Numbered from the stretch's first letter, positions 53,797 through 62,601 are shown. The stretch: DNA of 64,000 nucleotides from Methylomusa anaerophila (GCF_003966895.1 NZ_AP018449.1:3737501-3801500); one strand, 5' to 3'. The notes: generated by a model from the sequence alone, not told the origin. Program-made: numbers and translations.

Positions 53797-55059
53797 ATGT
53801 ATATCAAACGGAAAATAGAAGATACGATACTAAAGACCTCAAAGACATTTCCCGTATTGCTTTTAACGGGACCAAGACAATCTGGCAAGACTACGTTATT
53901 GGAACAACTTTCGGATAGCGACAGGAAGTATGTTACTCTTGACGACCCTGCCGACCGTATATTTGCCAAAGAAGAACCACAGGCTTTCTTAGAACGGTAT
54001 ACCCCTCCGGTTATCATTGACGAGATTCAATATGTGCCTGAACTCCTGCCTTACATTAAGATTGCAGTCGATAGAAATAAAAATAATGGCAGCTACTGGC
54101 TGACTGGCTCACAGATGTTTCATATGATGAAAAACGTATCCGAAAGCCTTGCCGGACGTGTCGGAATAGTAAACTTATTTGGACTTTCCGGTAATGAAAT
54201 TACAGGCAATCTTTTTGGTGCATATACGAGCGACAAGGACGAACTCACAAAAAGAATCAATACAGCAGAACCTATGACATTGGTTGAAGTTTTTAAACGC
54301 ATTCACAAGGGGGGGATGCCAAGGCTTTACGAGCAGCCAGACGTAGATTTAGGCAAATACTTTTCTTCCTATGTCCAAACTTATATAAGCCGTGATATTA
54401 GAGAACTTACACAAGTTGCTGATGAGCTTGCTTTCTATCGTTTTATATGTGTTGTGGCGGCAAGGACGGGTTCTATGGTGAACTATGAAGTGTTGGCAAA
54501 AGAAACGGAAATTTCAGCGCCTACGGCTAAACAGTGGCTGTCTATATTAGTTTCTTCCGGCATCATAATATTGATAGAACCGTACCATAACAACGCCCTG
54601 AAGCGTGTGGTTAAATCGCCCCGCATGTATTTTGTGGATACAGGTCTGGCGGCGCACCTGACCCGCTGGGGCAGCCCTGATGTGTTGGAATCAGGGGCAA
54701 TGGCAGGGGCGTTCTTTGAGACCTATGTTGTTTCGGAAATATATAAAAGTTTTATCAATTTGGGACAACAACCGCCGCTGTTTTTTTACAGGGATAGCAA
54801 TACCAAAGAAATTGATTTGATTATTTGGCAAGATGGTACTCTTTATCCCATTGAGATCAAAAAGAGTTCCAATCCATCAGGAGCAACCAAAAATTTCAAT
54901 GCGCTTAACCCTGTCACAAACGAAAAGAATTTCGATGAAATGTCAAGGCACTTAAAAATGAAAATCGGAACAGGGAGCGTTATTTGTCTTGCAAACAATT
55001 TACGTCCTGTCCAAGGCTCAAAAGGAGATAATTGGGTTGTGCCGGTGTGGCTAATATAA
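53797..55059 (+). CDS. AAA_14 / DUF4143 ATP-binding protein
   Basis: 420 residues. Walker A GPRQSGKTT lies at about 25-33, VTLDDPADR follows, Walker B PPVIIDEIQYVPELLPYIK near 72, then YWLTGSQMFHMMKNVSESLAGRV. A C-terminal DUF4143 part has MYFVDTGLAAHLTRWGS and the nuclease-like FYRDSNTKEIDLIIWQDGTLYPIEIKKSS. These ATPases are common in accessory DNA, and their role is unclear. ATG at 53797 has AAGGAAGG upstream. The gene lies between the two sigK ends, so it is cargo of that locus. Confidence 0.88.
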   Translation: MYIKRKIEDTILKTSKTFPVLLLTGPRQSGKTTLLEQLSDSDRKYVTLDDPADRIFAKEEPQAFLERYTPPVIIDEIQYVPELLPYIKIAVDRNKNNGSYWLTGSQMFHMMKNVSESLAGRVGIVNLFGLSGNEITGNLFGAYTSDKDELTKRINTAEPMTLVEVFKRIHKGGMPRLYEQPDVDLGKYFSSYVQTYISRDIRELTQVADELAFYRFICVVAARTGSMVNYEVLAKETEISAPTAKQWLSILVSSGIIILIEPYHNNALKRVVKSPRMYFVDTGLAAHLTRWGSPDVLESGAMAGAFFETYVVSEIYKSFINLGQQPPLFFYRDSNTKEIDLIIWQDGTLYPIEIKKSSNPSGATKNFNALNPVTNEKNFDEMSRHLKMKIGTGSVICLANNLRPVQGSKGDNWVVPVWLI

Positions 55060-55061
55060 AT

Positions 55062-55252
55062 GCAAAAAAATACACCGTTTAACCGCTCGTGAGAAGTGGG
55101 TGCTGGAAATGCGTTTCGGTATTCCGGATGGAAGTAGAAAAACCTAGCGTGATATTGCAAAATGCTTGGCATTTCCAGATCATATGTATCCAGGATAGAA
55201 AAAGCATGCCATTCACAAATTGAGTAAAACTTTGTCCATTGATGGCAATAAT
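55062..55252 (+). pseudogene. Displaced, decayed 3' end of sigK
   Basis: Matches 52275-52465 at high identity (CGTTTAACCGCTCGTGAGAA and GGAAGTAGAAAAACC are shared). It carries a CAG-to-TAG nonsense change in the region 4 coding part, a one-base loss in TTGCAAAATGCTTGG, and an extra A in GATAGAAAAAGC. It begins two bases after the ATPase stop and ends where the intact copy has its stop. It cannot encode a functional sigma region 4. Confidence 0.9.
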
Positions 55253-55290
55253 ACGTAGTGAACCCGCCTAGCTTTAACTGGACATCAAAA

Positions 55291-55320
55291 CTTCGGTGGG
55301 GATTCCACCCCACCGAAGCA
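55291..55320 (+). terminator. Terminator downstream of the displaced sigK end
   Basis: CTTCGGTGGGG and CCCCACCGAAG form a perfect 11-pair stem with a six-base loop. No strong T run follows. It may be the original sigK terminator, since it lies just after the displaced 3' end and is absent behind the intact sigK. Confidence 0.6.
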
Positions 55321-55367
55321 GCAAATAGGTTTTTTATCATATGCAACGGTACTTCTATATGGAATCC

Positions 55368-55461
55368 AAAAATGATTTTCTATTAATCGTAATGCTAGGA
55401 ACGCTTCGACGCTGCCGCTTAACCTACGCTTATCCTAGCATTACGATTGTAAATCATTTTT
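55368..55461 (+). repeat. Hairpin element with conserved 32-base loop (copy 2)
   Basis: Inner arms ATCGTAATGCTAGGA and TCCTAGCATTACGAT (15 pairs, perfect) enclose a 32-base loop at 55401-55432. Outer arms AAAAATGATTT and AAATCATTTTT extend the stem beyond a small internal loop. The loop matches that at 19261-19292 in 27 of 32 positions, though the stems are unrelated. It is intergenic. Confidence 0.75.
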
Positions 55462-55508
55462 GAAAACTATATAGCAGTGGGAGTCTTGGAATTAAGATGA
55501 AAATTTGG

Positions 55509-55540
55509 TGACTGCCCAAAAAGCAGTCATTTATTATTTA
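55509..55540 (+). terminator. Hairpin upstream of yqeG
   Basis: TGACTGC and GCAGTCA arms with a seven-base loop, followed by TTTATTATTTAT. Confidence 0.6.
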
Positions 55541-55628
55541 TCATTTGTAATGATAACCGGCTTGTATTTTCTTAAGGTAATGGTCATGATAAAATGTATA
55601 TTATAAAGATTACTGCGGGGGTGCATTA

Positions 55629-56135
55629 TTGTACTATCTACTTGCGCCTAATGAACAGGTCAATAGTTTGGGAGACATTAATATCATAAATCTTGGGGAA
55701 AAGGGTATCTGTGGTATTATTCTGGATTTGGATAATACTATCATACCTTGGAATAGCTATAATATGTCGCCGGAGATCGTTAAATGGATAGGAAGCCTTA
55801 CAGAAGCCGGGTTTAAAATTATTCTGGTGTCAAACAGCGGGTTAAAAAGAGTTGGTGAAATTGCGCTAAAACTTCAGATTCCCTATGTTGCCCAAGCATA
55901 TAAGCCTGCCAAGTTGGGTTTTTATAAAGCTGCAACCCTTATGGGACTGGATGTTTCTCAAGTAGCTGTAGTGGGGGATCAGTTGTTTACCGATATATTT
56001 GGCGGCAACCGCACGGGGTTCTATACAATATGGGTGAAACCATTGTCTACTAAAGAATTCCTGGGCACCAAAATTACCCGTTATTTTGAAAAACTAGCTG
56101 TGCGCTTTTTACGGGCCAGAGGGTTTTTAAACTGA
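55629..56135 (+). CDS. yqeG: YqeG family HAD-type phosphatase
   Basis: 168 residues of the small HAD IIIA-type: IILDLDNTIIPW with the nucleophile and acid/base Asp, ILVSNSGLKR (motif II), AYKPAKLGFYKA with the motif III Lys, and VVGDQLFTDIFGGNRTG (motif IV). YqeG proteins dephosphorylate small phosphate esters; the Bacillus gene sits near aroE and ribosome-assembly genes. TTG at 55629 follows GCGGGGGTG. A 100-base interior copy of this gene lies after sigK. Confidence 0.92.
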   Translation: MYYLLAPNEQVNSLGDINIINLGEKGICGIILDLDNTIIPWNSYNMSPEIVKWIGSLTEAGFKIILVSNSGLKRVGEIALKLQIPYVAQAYKPAKLGFYKAATLMGLDVSQVAVVGDQLFTDIFGGNRTGFYTIWVKPLSTKEFLGTKITRYFEKLAVRFLRARGFLN

Positions 56136-56414
56136 TTGTGTTGACGCCTGTAACAGCGCTTGGACAAAAGTTAGTAACTTTCGATGCTATACAGGCGGGG
56201 CGCATCAAGCTTCATCGTTGTGTCCTTCGAGCCTCAGCAAGTTGCGGATGCTGCAAAAAAAGTTCTGGCGAGTTTGAGTTAATGATTACTTGACTATCTA
56301 ACTATCCATATAGTATAATTATTTTTGTTGCCAATGAACCAATGCTTTATTAAAAGTATTCCATATTGACATATGATTTGTCCATAATATATACTGTATA
56401 CTACGATTGTATGC

Positions 56415-56491
56415 GGCCCTGTGGTGTAGCGGTCTAACATGCCGCCCTGTCACGGCGGAGATCGACGGTTCAAATCCGTTCAGGGTCGCCA
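56415..56491 (+). tRNA. tRNA-Asp (anticodon GTC)
   Basis: Acceptor arms GGCCCTG and CAGGGTC (one G-U pair), anticodon loop CTGTCAC giving GTC, T-loop GGTTCAAATCC, discriminator G and encoded CCA. It is the first of five tRNA genes here. Confidence 0.95.
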
Positions 56492-56526
56492 TTGATTTTT
56501 TCTTGTCATTGATCAGCCTTGCGGCT

Positions 56527-56637
56527 GATTATAAATGCCTAGATGCGAGGCGCGATGAGGACCGTAGCGGAGGCGTACTGGTAGGTACGTTGAGCAACGG
56601 ACCGCAAGAGCAACGAAGCAGATGGGCGTTTAGAATC
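56527..56637 (+). repeat. Palindromic repeat, family A copy 2
   Basis: About 111 bases between tRNA-Asp and tRNA-Phe. Arms GATTATAAATGCC and GGGCGTTTAGAATC pair with each other but differ from the arms of the other copies. The core, with GGCGCGATGAGGACCG, GGCGTACTGGTAGGTACGTT, GAGCAACGAAGCAGATG, matches the copies at 56926 and, inverted, at 27441. Confidence 0.75.
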
Positions 56638-56648
56638 TGACGCAACTT

Positions 56649-56724
<76 letters not shown>

Positions 56725-56730
56725 TAAAAT

Positions 56731-56805
56731 GCGGAAGTAGCTCAGCGGTAGAGCATCGCCTTGCCAAGGCGAGGGTCGCGAGTTCGAATCTCGTTTTCCG
56801 CTCCA
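56731..56805 (+). tRNA. tRNA-Gly (anticodon GCC)
   Basis: Acceptor arms GCGGAAG and TTTCCGC, anticodon loop TTGCCAA giving GCC, T-loop AGTTCGAATCT and encoded CCA. It follows tRNA-Phe by six bases. Confidence 0.96.
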
Positions 56806-56812
56806 AACATAA

Positions 56813-56887
<75 letters not shown>

Positions 56888-56925
56888 TAAATATCATGGC
56901 ATGTATGCAGATTACCAAATGCCAC

Positions 56926-57046
56926 GAACTGCTTAGAAATTGCCAGATGCTAGGCGCGATGAGGACCGGAACGGAGGCGTACTGGTTGGTACGTTGAAGT
57001 GAGGACCGCAGGAGCAACGACGCAGATGGCGGTTTATAGGCAGTTC
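56926..57046 (+). repeat. Palindromic repeat, family A copy 3
   Basis: About 121 bases between tRNA-Cys and tRNA-Leu. GAACTGCTTAGAAATTGCCA pairs with TGGCGGTTTATAGGCAGTTC. Core sequence includes GATGCTAGGCGCGATGAGGA, CGGAGGCGTACTGGTTGGTA and GCAACGACGCAGATG. It is closest to the copy at 27441 (opposite orientation). Confidence 0.8.
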
Positions 57047-57073
57047 CCAACTTACAGAGAATAGTAATATTAT

Positions 57074-57162
57074 GCCGGGGTGGCGGAACTGGCAGACGCA
57101 ACGGACTTAAAATCCGTCGGAAAGAAATTTCCGTACCGGTTCGATTCCGGTCCTCGGCACCA
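57074..57162 (+). tRNA. tRNA-Leu (anticodon TAA)
   Basis: Acceptor arms GCCGGGG and CCTCGGC, anticodon loop CTTAAAA giving TAA, long variable arm (CGGAAAGAAATTTCCG), T-loop GGTTCGATTCC and encoded CCA. It is the last tRNA of the cluster. Confidence 0.96.
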
Positions 57163-57197
57163 AAATTCATCATTTCCAATTTGGGCCTTACATAGAC

Positions 57198-57250
57198 AAC
57201 CAAGCTTAGTGGATATGGTTGGTTTTATCCGCTAAGCTTGGTTCCATTTT
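57198..57250 (+). terminator. Terminator after the tRNA cluster
   Basis: AACCAAGCTTAGTGGATA pairs with TATCCGCTAAGCTTGGTT (one mismatch) across a ten-base loop. A short T-rich stretch follows. Confidence 0.7.
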
Positions 57251-57411
57251 CATGTCGATCACCTCCGTATTCATATATTTCCCCAAAGGAGGGAAAGGAT
57301 TAGCTTATTGCAGTAATTTATCTGACAATAATTGCATTATAAAAAGCCATGCATATCTGCTATAATCTATACATAACTAATTTATATCTTCAATAGGAAA
57401 GGAATGATGGA

Positions 57412-57882
57412 GTGAAGAAACTCTTTGAATTTAAGTATTTAGCTGTTGTTATTTTAATAATAGGAATAGCATTGACCGCCGGCTGCGGCGGAGGGTCTGA
57501 CGCCCAGCGTATTTTAGGATTGTCTGCGGAGCAGGTAGTGCATACCTTTTACGACTCCGCTAAAGAAAATCGTATGAATGAAGCCAAGCTCTATGTTTCT
57601 CCTGCTTCGATTGGCGATACGCAAACAGTGCTTAAATATGTTACCGGCCAAACAGCGTCAACCGTAAAGAACTCTAATTTGTTGTCGGTTAAGCAGGTTG
57701 CGCAAGCAGGCAACTATGCGGTAATTGTTGCAACCCTGCAGGAACAAAATTCATTAAATGTATCAGTTAAACCTGTCGGTTTGGAAAAAATTGATGGTGA
57801 GTGGTATATTGTAGATTATGACCAAATTTTTAAAAATCTGAAGTATCAGGCTTTGGCTCAGCTTATGAGTAACATTAAGTAA
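57412..57882 (+). CDS. Lipoprotein with DUF4878-like domain
   Basis: 156 residues. A lipoprotein signal ends in ALTAGC with Cys25 as anchor. The mature part (SAEQVVHTFYDSAKENRMNEAKLYVSP, then LEKIDGEWYIVDYDQI) has the NTF2-like layout of DUF4878 proteins, typically surface lipoproteins of unknown function. GTG at 57412 follows GATGGA, a modest site. A good terminator follows at 57899. It is upstream of but separate from the competence genes. Confidence 0.75.
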   Translation: MKKLFEFKYLAVVILIIGIALTAGCGGGSDAQRILGLSAEQVVHTFYDSAKENRMNEAKLYVSPASIGDTQTVLKYVTGQTASTVKNSNLLSVKQVAQAGNYAVIVATLQEQNSLNVSVKPVGLEKIDGEWYIVDYDQIFKNLKYQALAQLMSNIK

Positions 57883-57898
57883 TTCCATATTCATAAAA

Positions 57899-57936
57899 AT
57901 AAGGCGCCTGTAGAATGGGCGCCTTATTTTTTTTGA
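57899..57936 (+). terminator. Terminator after the lipoprotein gene
   Basis: AATAAGGCGCC and GGCGCCTTATT arms with a nine-base loop, followed by TTTTTT. Confidence 0.88.
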
Positions 57937-58025
57937 AAAAAGCTACACGAGCGAGGCGGCTTGAATACGCACATTTTGAAATATAATGCCCTAATACCGC
58001 TCTATTTGGAGGATTTTGGGATACT

Positions 58026-58655
58026 ATGACGAAGGTTAGACATACACAAGTGAGGTGTATAGGAGTGGACGGACTTAAGAAAAAATTGATTGTAATTCTT
58101 GTATTAGCCGGAGTCATACTGGGTTATAGTTTTTATAATTATGTACAAAAATCATCAGTAACGGAAATTGCTCCCGTTGAGCAGACTAACCAAGCTGACA
58201 ATGCTGACAATGTAAATACAAGTGCAAACGACACTGTGATTTACGTCAGCGGAGCCGTTAATAAGCCGGGAGTATTCAAAATTTCTGCCGGCAGCAGGGT
58301 GCTGGATGCCATTAATACGGCAGGGGGATTGGCTCCGGCAGCGGATGCTGCAAAAGTGAACATGGCTTTATTGGTTAAAGATGAGATGCATATTCATGTG
58401 CCTCTGCTCAACAACATTGACTCAGGCGTAGCAACAGCAAGCGCCAAAGATGGAAGCTCAGGCAATCTTATTAACATTAATCTGGCAGACAAAAATGAGC
58501 TGGACAAGTTGCCGGGAATTGGTCCGGCTTTAGCTGACAGGATAATCGAGTATCGCAACGCAAATGGCCAATTCAAGGAACCAAGCGATATCAAAAAAGT
58601 TTCGGGAGTCGGTGAATCCAAATACAATCAGATTAAAGATAAAATTACCATATAG
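58026..58655 (+). CDS. comEA: ComEA DNA-uptake receptor
   Basis: 209 residues. An N-terminal membrane helix (LIVILVLAGVILGYSFYNYV) is followed by a Ser/Asn/Asp-rich linker, an SLBB domain (VIYVSGAVNKPGVFKISAGSRVLDAINTAGG) and a C-terminal double helix-hairpin-helix (ININLADKNELDKLPGIGPALADRIIEYR). ComEA binds double-stranded DNA outside the membrane and passes it to ComEC. ATG at 58026 is 13 bases after GGAGG; GTG at 58065 is a possible later start. comEC follows by 43 bases. Confidence 0.92.
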   Translation: MTKVRHTQVRCIGVDGLKKKLIVILVLAGVILGYSFYNYVQKSSVTEIAPVEQTNQADNADNVNTSANDTVIYVSGAVNKPGVFKISAGSRVLDAINTAGGLAPAADAAKVNMALLVKDEMHIHVPLLNNIDSGVATASAKDGSSGNLININLADKNELDKLPGIGPALADRIIEYRNANGQFKEPSDIKKVSGVGESKYNQIKDKITI

Positions 58656-58698
58656 CATATAGACTGAATAAATAAATATAAAAAGAGTAGAAAAGATT

Positions 58699-61107
58699 AT
58701 GCATAATCTGATTATCATTGCTGCTTTGGCTTTTACCACAGGAATATGGACTGCCGGCATGCGTGACTGGTCACTTAGTTTTCTTTACTTACTAGCATTC
58801 ATCGTTTTATCAATGGGAATATGGGGAATGTGGTCCATTAATTTTAAACCGCAACGCATTATAGGAGTTATTGCCGCCCTTTTTTTTATTTTAGGCATGA
58901 TTTGCGCCGTTCACGATGCTGCTTTGCCGCCTATGGATGTCAGTCGCTATACGGATAGCGTTCTTAAAATCGAAGGTACTATAGACGAAATCCCGGAGTT
59001 AATTCGGGTTGATGATTCTCGTATATTGGCCAAATATATAGTAAAAATAAAAAAGCTCCCAGACGCATCCCCTGACTTACAAGCCGTTGGCAAGATACGA
59101 TTAAATGTACTCTTTAAGGAGGACCACGAACCTGTCGCATTCGCTAAGTTTGGCGATTATATCACCGCCCGCGGCAAATTGTTAAAGCTGCATGGTTACA
59201 ACAATCCGGGACAGATTGACGTAGTTACATCAATGAAACGCCAAGGAATTACGGCCAAGATGACAGTGCAGAGTTCGAATTTTGGTATTGTAAGCCGAAA
59301 TGAGACAGAATATTCATTAAAGCAGGAACTTGCCGATTGGCGGGAAAAAATCACTGCCGTGATGCACAACGTTATCCCCGAAAATGACAGCGGAATTTTA
59401 TCAGGCATGATTTTTGGCGGCTATAAAGGAATTCGGCGCGATGTGCTCGATGATTTTGCCACTACCGGAATGGTCCACATTCTATCAGTTTCCGGCGCCC
59501 ATATTGCTATTGTTGCCGCCGCGCTGGGATGGCTGGGGCGAACCTTGCGATTACCCAATATACTTACGATCTTTATAATAACTTGCGGCATTATTTTCTA
59601 TTCGCTGATAAGCGGGCTGACCCCGCCTGTAATTCGTTCGGCAATCATGGGAATTGTAGCGCTAGGGGCGGTACTAGTCAGAAGGGAAAGGTACTCACCT
59701 GCAATCTTAGCTTTAACAGGCTTGCTAATGCTGGCCTACCAGCCGCTTCTGATATATGACATAAGTTTTCAGTTGTCTTTTAGCGCAACAGCCGGACTGG
59801 TTTTTCTTTATCAGCGGACACTGGATCAATTAGCGTGGATGCCAGAATACCTGGCTTGTCCACTATCTGTTACTATTGCAGCGCAACTAGGATCGCTGCC
59901 GTTTATGGCTTGGTATTTTAATAACTTTTCCCTTGTTTCTTTTGTTGCCAATATTGCTTTATTACCCATCATTGAGTTCTCTCTGATTCTGGGGTTGATA
60001 GCGGCACTGTGTTGTTTCATAGTACCTGCGGCAGCCGGCATACTGTTTGTGGTTTGCAGCTTATTAATCGGTATCGTGATTTACTTTGCAAAACTGCTGT
60101 CCGGTATACCCGGGGGTGTTCAATATCTACCTTCCATCGGATTAATTGACGGTTTATTATACTATGTGGTAATAGCCTGGCTATATGGGTATATAACCGG
60201 TACTGTTCCGGGAAAAGCTGGATTGCGGGAGTGTTCGCGGTTAAGTTCTGATACTGCCAAAAAACTTTGTATAACTGCTTTAATCATACTAATAATTCTA
60301 TCTCCACAAATTTATAGGGGATATTCAGGGCCGGTTACAATACATTTTATTGACGTAGGTCAGGGAGACGCAACCCTGATCATTACGCCCAAAGGCCGGG
60401 GAATCCTAGTTGACACCGGGGGAACTATGGGAGAAAACAACGGTTTTGATATTGGCGAGAAAGTTGTATATCCTTACCTTAAGCATTATGGGCTTAATTC
60501 CCTTGAATTTCTTATATTAACTCATGGTCATCAGGATCATGCCGGCGGCGCTGCCGGCATAGCAGCCAACATGCCGATAAAAAACATTATAGTCTCCAGA
60601 GAGGTTTATACGCCGGCAACGCGTATGTTATTGCGCCAAGGAGCAGGCAGTGTAGTAATTCCGGCTTATACGGGACAATCATTCTATCTTGACGGGGTTG
60701 CAATTATTGTGGAGCAGGCGGAAGAGCGCACAGACAATGGCCAAAATCAAAGTAATGAGACATCTAATATTATTAGAGTTGTTTATGGAGAACATAGTGT
60801 TTTAATAACCGGTGATATGGGGCAGCAAGGGGAAAGATCGTACATAGCGGCGAAAAGAGAACCAAGTACTATTTTGAAAATCGGCCATCACGGCGCCAAA
60901 ACTTCAAGTTCGGAAGAATTCTTGAAGGTTGTATCGCCACAGTATGCTATAATATCGGTAGGTTACGCCAATCGCTTTGGTCATCCCCATCGGGAGACGT
61001 TAAAACGGCTTAGTGACAGAAACCTAAAAGTGTATCGCACCGATTTAAATGGCGCAGTGGTATTTGAAACCGACGGGAAGAACATTCAAGTAGAGACTTT
61101 TAAATAA
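58699..61107 (+). CDS. comEC: ComEC/Rec2 DNA channel protein
   Basis: 802 residues. N-terminal membrane helices and an OB-like DUF4131 region are followed by the Competence domain (SGILSGMIFGGYKGIRRDV, LSVSGAHIAIVAAALGWLGR). A C-terminal metallo-beta-lactamase domain begins IHFIDVGQGDATLI with LTHGHQDHAGG. All three domains are present at full length. It forms the channel for single-stranded DNA entry. ATG at 58699 follows AAGAGTAGAAAAG. It forms an operon with comEA and holA. Confidence 0.95.
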   Translation: MHNLIIIAALAFTTGIWTAGMRDWSLSFLYLLAFIVLSMGIWGMWSINFKPQRIIGVIAALFFILGMICAVHDAALPPMDVSRYTDSVLKIEGTIDEIPELIRVDDSRILAKYIVKIKKLPDASPDLQAVGKIRLNVLFKEDHEPVAFAKFGDYITARGKLLKLHGYNNPGQIDVVTSMKRQGITAKMTVQSSNFGIVSRNETEYSLKQELADWREKITAVMHNVIPENDSGILSGMIFGGYKGIRRDVLDDFATTGMVHILSVSGAHIAIVAAALGWLGRTLRLPNILTIFIITCGIIFYSLISGLTPPVIRSAIMGIVALGAVLVRRERYSPAILALTGLLMLAYQPLLIYDISFQLSFSATAGLVFLYQRTLDQLAWMPEYLACPLSVTIAAQLGSLPFMAWYFNNFSLVSFVANIALLPIIEFSLILGLIAALCCFIVPAAAGILFVVCSLLIGIVIYFAKLLSGIPGGVQYLPSIGLIDGLLYYVVIAWLYGYITGTVPGKAGLRECSRLSSDTAKKLCITALIILIILSPQIYRGYSGPVTIHFIDVGQGDATLIITPKGRGILVDTGGTMGENNGFDIGEKVVYPYLKHYGLNSLEFLILTHGHQDHAGGAAGIAANMPIKNIIVSREVYTPATRMLLRQGAGSVVIPAYTGQSFYLDGVAIIVEQAEERTDNGQNQSNETSNIIRVVYGEHSVLITGDMGQQGERSYIAAKREPSTILKIGHHGAKTSSSEEFLKVVSPQYAIISVGYANRFGHPHRETLKRLSDRNLKVYRTDLNGAVVFETDGKNIQVETFK

Positions 61108-61136
61108 TTACATTTTTATTGAATGGCGGAATTAAT

Positions 61137-62201
61137 ATGGATTATAAAGCAGCCCTTGAAAAAATCAGGCAGGGACAAGTGGCTCCGGTTTATCTGATAC
61201 ATGGTGAAGAAACGTACTTAATTAGGATGCTGGAACAAGCGATATTAGATTCGGTACTTGAACCAGATACTAAAGATATGAATTTGACAACCTTCTGCGG
61301 CGATCCGGATTTGTATGAGATGATTAATGCAATTGATATGATCCCGTTTATGGGTGGTAATAATCTGATAATCATCCGTGAAACTGCGCTATTTTGCAGT
61401 GGACGCAAAACATCTAAAGCAGAAACGGATCCAAACGTTACCGGTATTGGAACCGAAAAAGCCGATCCCAGCCTGGAAAATCTCATCAAGACAATTAGCA
61501 ATATGCCTAGTTCCAGTTATGCGGTTTTCATCGCCGGTGCTAAACCGGATAAGCGGCGTAAAATTTATAAGTCTGTTGAGAAATATGGTGCTATTGTTGA
61601 GGCTGCTCCTCTCCGGGGAAAAGATTTGCGGTTTTGGTTGACTGAGCGTCTGAGGGAATTAAATGCAACAATGACTCCGGAAGCTCAAGCATACTTATTG
61701 GATGCGGTCAGTATGATGCCGCAGGTTTCCCTTGATTTCATTGATAATGAACTGGCAAAAGTAATTCTCTATACACAGGACATGCCGTCCGTCAACTTGG
61801 TGTCTTTACGTGAGATTTTGTCGGCAGTACCTGAGATTTCTGTATTTGCAATGCTTGAATCCTTGAGCCAAAGACAGATACAATCTGCTCTTAGCTTGCT
61901 TGGCGAGCAGTTGAATGCAGGCGAGCATCCCATTAAACTTTTAGGACTTTTAGCCAGACAAATACGCCAGTTGCTTCAAGCCAAAGAGATGGTAAATCTA
62001 GGATTAAGCAGCCGGGATATTGCAAACAGTTTAAAAATTCCTCCTTTTGTCGGTGAAAAGCTAATGAAGCAAAGTAAAAGTTTTTCGATAAACAAATTAG
62101 AACACTCTTTGTTACAATTGGCAGAAGCTGATAGAGACTTGAAATCAAGCCGGACAGGACCGATGATTCTTGAGAAAATTATCATTGAACTATGCCAGTG
62201 A
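61137..62201 (+). CDS. holA: DNA polymerase III delta subunit
   Basis: 354 residues. YKAALEKIRQGQVAPVYLIHGEETYLIRMLEQAI at the start, NLIIIRETALF, SSYAVFIAGAKPDKRRKIYK, a central VSLDFIDNELAKVILY and C-terminal LGLLARQIRQLLQAKEM match HolA. It opens and loads the sliding clamp as part of the clamp loader. ATG at 61137 follows GGCGGA; TTG at 61119 is in frame but less likely. The order comEC-holA-rpsT is common in Firmicutes. Confidence 0.94.
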   Translation: MDYKAALEKIRQGQVAPVYLIHGEETYLIRMLEQAILDSVLEPDTKDMNLTTFCGDPDLYEMINAIDMIPFMGGNNLIIIRETALFCSGRKTSKAETDPNVTGIGTEKADPSLENLIKTISNMPSSSYAVFIAGAKPDKRRKIYKSVEKYGAIVEAAPLRGKDLRFWLTERLRELNATMTPEAQAYLLDAVSMMPQVSLDFIDNELAKVILYTQDMPSVNLVSLREILSAVPEISVFAMLESLSQRQIQSALSLLGEQLNAGEHPIKLLGLLARQIRQLLQAKEMVNLGLSSRDIANSLKIPPFVGEKLMKQSKSFSINKLEHSLLQLAEADRDLKSSRTGPMILEKIIIELCQ

Positions 62202-62279
62202 ACCGTTTCAGCCAAAGCAAAGCCGGACAATGAAAGACTTCCACCGGAGTTGAAAAAAGGAATACAAAGAGGCGAAATT

Positions 62280-62313
62280 AAAGCCCAACTCATTTAAATG
62301 AGTTGGGCTTTAA
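62280..62313. terminator. Bidirectional terminator between holA and rpsT
   Basis: AAAGCCCAACTCATTT followed by its exact complement AAATGAGTTGGGCTTT, a perfect 16-pair palindrome flanked by A- and T-rich DNA. It serves the two converging genes. Confidence 0.85.
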
Positions 62314-62331
62314 TAATGCGGGCTCAGTAGA

Positions 62332-62601
62332 CTATTCAGTTGCTGCCGCATTAGCTTTGCGAGCCAGCCGGGACTTTTTACGGGCCGCGGCATTTTTATG
62401 AATAACGCCTTTGGCGGCTGCTTTATCAATAACACTAGTAGCTTGTGCCAGGAGGTTCTTAGCCTCATCTGCTTTGCCGGCCTGCACGGCTTCATCTACT
62501 TTACGGGATGCGGTTTTAAGAGTAGATCTTACAGCAAAATTGCGGGTGCGCCGTTCAGCGTCTGTTTTTACGCTACGCTCAGATGATTTGATATTTGGCA
62601 A
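62332..62601 (-). CDS. rpsT: 30S ribosomal protein S20
   Basis: 89 residues, very basic and Ala-rich: PNIKSSERSVKTDAERR at the start, STLKTASRKVDEAV, LLAQATSVIDKAAAKGVIHKNAAARKKSRLARKANA at the end. S20 binds 16S rRNA in the small subunit. The TTG start at 62601 lies seven bases after AAGGAGGTG on the minus strand and gives the normal (M)PNIKS N terminus; an ATG three codons upstream overlaps the ribosome binding site and was rejected. Confidence 0.96.
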   Translation of the reverse strand: MPNIKSSERSVKTDAERRTRNFAVRSTLKTASRKVDEAVQAGKADEAKNLLAQATSVIDKAAAKGVIHKNAAARKKSRLARKANAAATE

